From Myxococcaceae bacterium JPH2 (lineage in GTDB: Bacteria; Myxococcota; Myxococcia; Myxococcales; Myxococcaceae): a stretch of DNA of 64,000 bases. This document shows, in pieces, positions 60,371 to 64,000 of this stretch. The stretch is taken from contig JAEMGR010000019.1 in NCBI GenBank assembly GCA_016458225.1, positions 62,001 through 126,000 of the forward strand. Direction: 5' to 3'. The notes under the pieces were generated by a model. The model saw only the letters and a program-made list of their open reading frames with translations, was not told the DNA's origin and made no database searches. Made by a program: the position numbers and the translations under genes. Every line of letters begins with the position of its first letter. Within the stretch, counting starts at the first letter, position 1.

Positions 60371-61369
60371 TCACGCCTGGATGGTCGCTGGTGGACCAGG
60401 TTGAAGTGGCGCCTCTACAGGCAGCGTGAAGTAGAGCGTGCTGCCCTGTGCATCCGTCTCCACGCCGACGGTGCCACCGTGCGCTTCAATCTCCTGTCGG
60501 GCGAGGTGGACGCGGAGCGGATCCTCCAGCTTGCGCTCGCGGAACGCGCGCTCCTCGCGCAGGAAGATGGCGGCAGCATCCTGCTCGGGAAGCGCGACGC
60601 CGTCGCGCCGGACCGCCACGCGCACTCGGGAGCCCGCGGGCAGGGCGCTCACGCGGATGCGCTCTCCAGGTTGGGCATGCAGCAGGTGGTGGTGCACGTA
60701 CGCCTCCACCGCGTGCTGGATGCGACCTGCGTCCATCTCGACCTCGGGCAGCGGCAGGGGGGCGTCCAGCCCCAGTGAGACGTGAGCCCCCTCGGTCGCC
60801 GGGCGAGCACGGGCCACGGCGGCCTCCAGCACGGGCAGCAGCGCCTGGTGCTCCCGCTCACACGCGAGCGAGCCGAGGTCCGCGCGGCTCGCGTCGAAGA
60901 AGTCCTGCGAGAAGGCGAGCGCCCGGTCCGCGTTGCGCAGGATGGTCTCCAGGCCGCGCTGCGCCTTGGGCTCGAGCGGCACGCGGCCATTGAGCAACAG
61001 CGCCGCATACGAGCGGATGTTCGCCAGCGAGCCTCGCAGGTCGTGCGACGCCATGCCCAGGTAGCGAACCTGGCGGTCCACCCGGTCCTCGTTCCACGGG
61101 GGCAGCACGGTCCACCCAAGCCAGGCCGCGTCGTCCTCCAGCCACTCCTCGCCCGCGAGCACCACGCGGCCCTCGCGCTCCCACAGGCGCGTGTTGCCGG
61201 GGCGCGGACGGAAGCCGGCGGCCTCCAGCAGCTGCGACAGCGAGCCCACGTCGGGCGGAAGCATCTCCAGCCCCAGGTGATCCAGCAGGGCGCGACCGAG
61301 CAGTCGGGGGGCTCCCCGCCGAGGCAGCAACACGAGCCCCGGGGCGTCCGAGCCGCCCTCCGCCGCCAT
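60371..61369 (-). CDS. Atypical histidine kinase-like sensor
   Basis: A 332-residue soluble protein with a HisKA motif MASHDLRGSLANIRSYA (His109). The region after it should be the ATP-binding domain but has lost the usual Asn of the N-box (AVEAYVHHHLLHA) and the DxGxG glycine motif (only VRRDGVALPEQDAAAIF). The last part, GTVGVETDAQGSTLYFTLP, keeps the G2-like end. So phosphorylation may be weak or absent. The ATG at 61369 is preferred: GAGGGGA upstream. It is divergent from the response regulator at 61503. Confidence 0.75.
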   Translation of the reverse strand: MAAEGGSDAPGLVLLPRRGAPRLLGRALLDHLGLEMLPPDVGSLSQLLEAAGFRPRPGNTRLWEREGRVVLAGEEWLEDDAAWLGWTVLPPWNEDRVDRQVRYLGMASHDLRGSLANIRSYAALLLNGRVPLEPKAQRGLETILRNADRALAFSQDFFDASRADLGSLACEREHQALLPVLEAAVARARPATEGAHVSLGLDAPLPLPEVEMDAGRIQHAVEAYVHHHLLHAQPGERIRVSALPAGSRVRVAVRRDGVALPEQDAAAIFLREERAFRERKLEDPLRVHLARQEIEAHGGTVGVETDAQGSTLYFTLPVEAPLQPGPPATIQA

Positions 61370-61502
61370 GTCCTCGGCTCCCCTCACGCGCGCGACCTCC
61401 CGGGCTGCGAGTCAGCGGAAGGGTGGGCAGCGATTGTCGGTTTTGCAACGTGCGCCCGCTCGGCGTGGGCGCGCGTGATTTCTTGCGGCGGCCAGCGCGA
61501 GG

Positions 61503-61955
61503 ATGATGGAAGCTTGGCACTGGCAGCGCATCGGGGAGACGGCTCTGAGCTCGCTCAATGGACAGCAACCTGGCTCGCCTGTGGTCCTCGTCGTGGACGA
61601 TGACCCCGATATCCTCGAAGCCCTCTCGGAGATCCTGGAGGCCGAGGGCTTTGAGATTCGCCGCGCTCGCAACGGCAAGGAAGCCCTGGAGCGATTGGAG
61701 CCGGATCCACCGCGCCTCATCCTGCTCGACCTGATGATGCCGGTGATGGATGGCTGGGAGTTCGCGCATCGCATGCGGCAGAACCCGGACGTCGCATCCA
61801 TTCCGCTCATCGTGCTCAGCGCGGATCGCAACGTGGGCAGCAAGGCCGCGGACATCGGGGCCGTGGGCCACCTCGCCAAGCCCTTCGAGCTGAACGACCT
61901 GTTGGAAATGGTTCGCAACTCCCTGACGCCCGCCGTCGCGAACACGGGGGCGTGA
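61503..61955 (+). CDS. Single-domain response regulator
   Basis: A 150-residue receiver with no output domain. Acidic pocket VDDDPD (31-36), phosphoacceptor Asp76 in LLDLMMP, Ser106 in VLSADR, Lys126 in AKPF, all intact. The N-terminal 25 residues are variable. It is divergent from the atypical kinase, 133 bp between starts, and could be its partner or a phosphate sink. Start at 61503 or the next ATG at 61506. Confidence 0.92.
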   Translation: MMEAWHWQRIGETALSSLNGQQPGSPVVLVVDDDPDILEALSEILEAEGFEIRRARNGKEALERLEPDPPRLILLDLMMPVMDGWEFAHRMRQNPDVASIPLIVLSADRNVGSKAADIGAVGHLAKPFELNDLLEMVRNSLTPAVANTGA

Positions 61956-62050
61956 TCAGCGCTGTCGAGCGGCTTGACCTCCTCGGGGTGCGCCATTACG
62001 GTCTGCGCGGTCTTGATTCACCAATCAACACCCAGTCCAAGGAGCGCGCC

Positions 62051-62377
62051 GTGACCTCGAAGGACATTCTCGAGACCGATATCCCCAACGTTCTCAAGCA
62101 GAAGCCGGAGCTTGCGAAGGACATCAACGCGGTCATCCACTTCACCATCTCCGGCGACGGCGGTGGCACCTGGACGCTGGACCTCACGAAGGCGGAGGGC
62201 TGGGTCACGTCGGGCGCCGAAGGCACCCCGAAGATGACCGTCAGCTGCAGCAACGACGACTTCGTGAAGATCCGCCAGAAGCAGCTCAACCCCCAGATGG
62301 CGGCCATGCAGGGCAAGCTGAAGTTCAAGCCCATGGACATGGGCCTCGCCATGAAGCTGGGAAAGCTGCTGGCCTGA
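62051..62377 (+). CDS. SCP2 sterol-binding-domain protein
   Basis: A 108-residue protein made of one SCP2-like domain: VIHFTISGDGGGTWTLDLTK, VTCSNDDFVKIRQKQLNPQMAAMQGKLKFKPMD is represented by the pieces MTVSCSNDDFVKI and AAMQGKLKFKPMD. The domain binds acyl chains or sterols in a hydrophobic groove. The GTG at 62051 has GGAG 6 bp upstream. The next gene acts on CoA thioesters, so lipid metabolism is plausible. Confidence 0.9.
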   Translation: MTSKDILETDIPNVLKQKPELAKDINAVIHFTISGDGGGTWTLDLTKAEGWVTSGAEGTPKMTVSCSNDDFVKIRQKQLNPQMAAMQGKLKFKPMDMGLAMKLGKLLA

Positions 62378-62509
62378 GCAGGTCCCGCTTCCGCTTCAGC
62401 CCGCGTGGGAGCCCGCCCTTCGGAGCGTGACTCCCCGCTCGCGCGGCGCGCCTGTCTCCGCAGGGAGGGGCGCGCCGTCGCTGTTTCAAGCCTCAGGAGA
62501 ATCCCCCGC

Positions 62510-63682
62510 ATGTCGTCGTTGCCGCTCGCTGGTCTGCGTGTGCTGGACCTGTCGCGCCTGTTGCCTGGGCCCTATGCCACCTTGGTGCTCGCGGACCTGG
62601 GCGCGCTCGTGGACAAGGTCGAGGACCCCGAAGGCGGAGATGGCACGCGGCACATGCCGCCCCAGCGCGATGGCGAGGGCGCGCTCTTCTACGGCCTGCA
62701 TCGCAACAAGCGCTCACTCACGCTCAACCTGAAGACGCCCGAAGGCCGCGGCGCGCTCCTGCGCCTGGTGGAGCACTACGACGTCCTGGTGGAGAGCTTC
62801 CGTCCCGGGGTGATGGAGAAGCTCGGGCTGGGCGAAGCCACGCTGCGCGCGCGCAACCCGCGGCTCATCGTCTGCTCCATCTCGGGGTACGGGCAGACGG
62901 GGCCGGATCGCCTCAAGGCCGGGCATGACTTGAACTACGTGGCGCGCGCGGGCCTGCTGGGCTACGGCGGCGCCGCGGATGGCGCGCCCGCGTTCCCCGG
63001 CGTGCAGATGGCGGACATCGGTGGCGGCAGCCTCTTCGCGCTGGTGGGCATCCTCGCGGCGCTGCATGAACGCGCGCGCACGGGCGTGGGGCGCTTCGTC
63101 GACGTGTCCATGGCGGACGGCGCGCTCGCCTTCCTGCACCTGCATCTGGCCGCGCGCCTGTTTGTCGGATCCGAGGGCGCGCCGCTCGCTCGCGGCCGCG
63201 AGCCGCTCAACGGGGGCTACCCCTGCTACGGCCTGTACCGCACCGCGGATGACCGCTGGCTCGCCGTGGGCGCGCTCGAGCCCAAGTTCTTCGCCGCGTT
63301 GCTCGCGCGCCTGGGTCGCCCTGAGCTGCTCGAGGACGCCTACGTGCCAGGTGAAGCCTCCGCGCGCGTGCGGGCCGAGCTGGAGCACCTCTTCGCCAGC
63401 CAACCGCTCGCGACCTGGCAGGAGCGACTGGCGGGCTCGGACTTCTGCGTGGAGCCCGTCGCCGAGGGCGATGACGTTCTCTCGGACGCTCAGTTGCGCT
63501 CACGCGGACTATTCGTGGAAGGCGAGGACTCTCGTCTCGGGCGGAAGGTGACGCACTTGCTGACGCCCCTGCGGATGGGCGATACGCCGCTGCGTCAGCC
63601 GCCCGCTTTGGGAGAGCACACGCGCACGATTCTGGGTGAGGCGGGTTTCACCGCCGAGGAAATCTCCCGCCTGGGTGCGTAA
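62510..63682 (+). CDS. CaiB/BaiF-family CoA transferase or alpha-methylacyl-CoA racemase
   Basis: A 390-residue class III CoA-transferase-fold protein. LAGLRVLDLSRLLPGPYATLVLADLGA, LHRNKRSLTLNLKTPEG, and VSMADGALAFLHL with the catalytic Asp in SMAD. The close match of the first block to alpha-methylacyl-CoA racemases makes that function likely, though carnitine-type CoA transfer cannot be ruled out. AGGAGA precedes the ATG. Confidence 0.88.
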   Translation: MSSLPLAGLRVLDLSRLLPGPYATLVLADLGALVDKVEDPEGGDGTRHMPPQRDGEGALFYGLHRNKRSLTLNLKTPEGRGALLRLVEHYDVLVESFRPGVMEKLGLGEATLRARNPRLIVCSISGYGQTGPDRLKAGHDLNYVARAGLLGYGGAADGAPAFPGVQMADIGGGSLFALVGILAALHERARTGVGRFVDVSMADGALAFLHLHLAARLFVGSEGAPLARGREPLNGGYPCYGLYRTADDRWLAVGALEPKFFAALLARLGRPELLEDAYVPGEASARVRAELEHLFASQPLATWQERLAGSDFCVEPVAEGDDVLSDAQLRSRGLFVEGEDSRLGRKVTHLLTPLRMGDTPLRQPPALGEHTRTILGEAGFTAEEISRLGA

Positions 63683-63816
63683 CGCGCTGGGGTCGGTGCC
63701 CACTCCCCACCGCGGAACGTTGGAAGCACTGTTGACACTCGCGCTGCCGCATCTTCAACTTTCATTTTGTCTCTGTTGGGACACTTCTATCGGCCTGGGG
63801 AAGGAGAGCACCCTGC

Positions 63817-64000
63817 ATGCCCGACATCCACGAGATGGAGACCTACATCCGCAGGAAGTTCGCGGAGCACGTGGGCCTACCGGAGTCGGACCTCTTTGGT
63901 GAGGACCTGACACTGGCGGCGCTCATCACGAGATCGGAGCGGATGACGAACAGCGTGGATTTGATGGAGGCCTTCGCGCGCACGTCGAACGGGCTGCGCA
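63817..64000 (+). CDS. Possible acyl/peptidyl carrier-like protein (cut by window end)
   Basis: AAGGAGA at 63801-63807 precedes an ATG at 63817 whose frame stays open to the window edge. The first residues (MPDIHEMETYIRRKFAEHVG) form a helix, and TNSVDLMEAFA (Ser46) resembles the DSLD phosphopantetheine site of carrier proteins, though the first Asp is Asn. TTGACA at 63732-63737 may be its -35. Only 61 residues are visible, so this is tentative. Confidence 0.5.
   Translation, partial: MPDIHEMETYIRRKFAEHVGLPESDLFGEDLTLAALITRSERMTNSVDLMEAFARTSNGLR

Overview
The window looks like a chromosomal segment from a myxobacterium (Myxococcota, most likely suborder Cystobacterineae). The DNA is very GC-rich with strong GC3 bias. 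It carries the kind of signalling genes typical of that group: two large Ser/Thr kinases in tandem, a sigma-54 activator, a PilZ domain, an MshEN domain, an orphan-looking histidine kinase/response regulator pair, many lipoproteins and Ala/Pro-rich linkers. Species assignment is inference from gene style, not from a search. I see no rRNA, tRNA, CRISPR array, prophage or insertion sequence.

Layout. 1-798: no convincing gene. 0.8-6.6 kb: sigma-54 activator, convergent lipoprotein hydrolase, a methyltransferase plus E1-like (ThiF/MoeB-type) pair, and a small cytosolic protein. 7.1-14 kb: a penicillin/AHL-acylase-type lipoprotein ending in a clear intrinsic terminator, phosphatidylserine synthase, a large repeat-domain/VWA lipoprotein and a small unknown. 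14-19 kb: two tandem Ser/Thr kinases with C-terminal PEGA-like domains. 19.3-28.3 kb: a MerR-type regulator, a sigma-region-4 protein, then a compact operon purH / zinc-ribbon-TPR protein / purD / lptF / lptG. 28.4-34.2 kb: polysaccharide genes (O-antigen-ligase-like, two glycosyltransferases, a polyprenyl-phosphate hexose-1-phosphate transferase) and a GNAT. 34.3-39.9 kb: a 1,852-residue protein with an MshEN N-terminus and a GAF-like C-terminus joined by about 1,500 residues of low complexity. 39.9-43.2 kb: B12-dependent ribonucleotide reductase with a perfect NrdR box and several other palindromes in a long leader. 43.3-45.6 kb: Bax-inhibitor-1-like protein and a circularly permuted ATP-grasp protein, separated by a 29-bp tandem hairpin repeat.

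45.8-54.7 kb is the most distinctive region. It is a probable zinc (or similar metal) uptake island: ABC permease, ATPase and substrate-binding protein in one operon with an outer-membrane barrel, a lipoprotein carrying a CHGGHCH cluster, and a small membrane-anchored protein with the spacing VLH-x5-H-x2-C-x-E-H. A second gene with the same motif lies at the other edge of the island behind a promoter covered by two palindromes, followed by a lipoprotein ending in EHGHAH. A Rieske ferredoxin and a divergent GTP-cyclohydrolase-I homologue lacking the usual second catalytic histidine sit beside the operon.

56.4-64 kb: a sigma-70-family factor, TPR protein plus acyl-CoA synthetase (overlapping), TatA, an atypical histidine kinase divergent from a single-domain response regulator, an SCP2-like protein, a CaiB-type CoA transferase, and the start of a possible carrier protein cut by the window edge.

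Starts were chosen by ribosome-binding sites, domain boundaries and signal peptides. Family assignments rest on motifs read by eye; no database search was possible.
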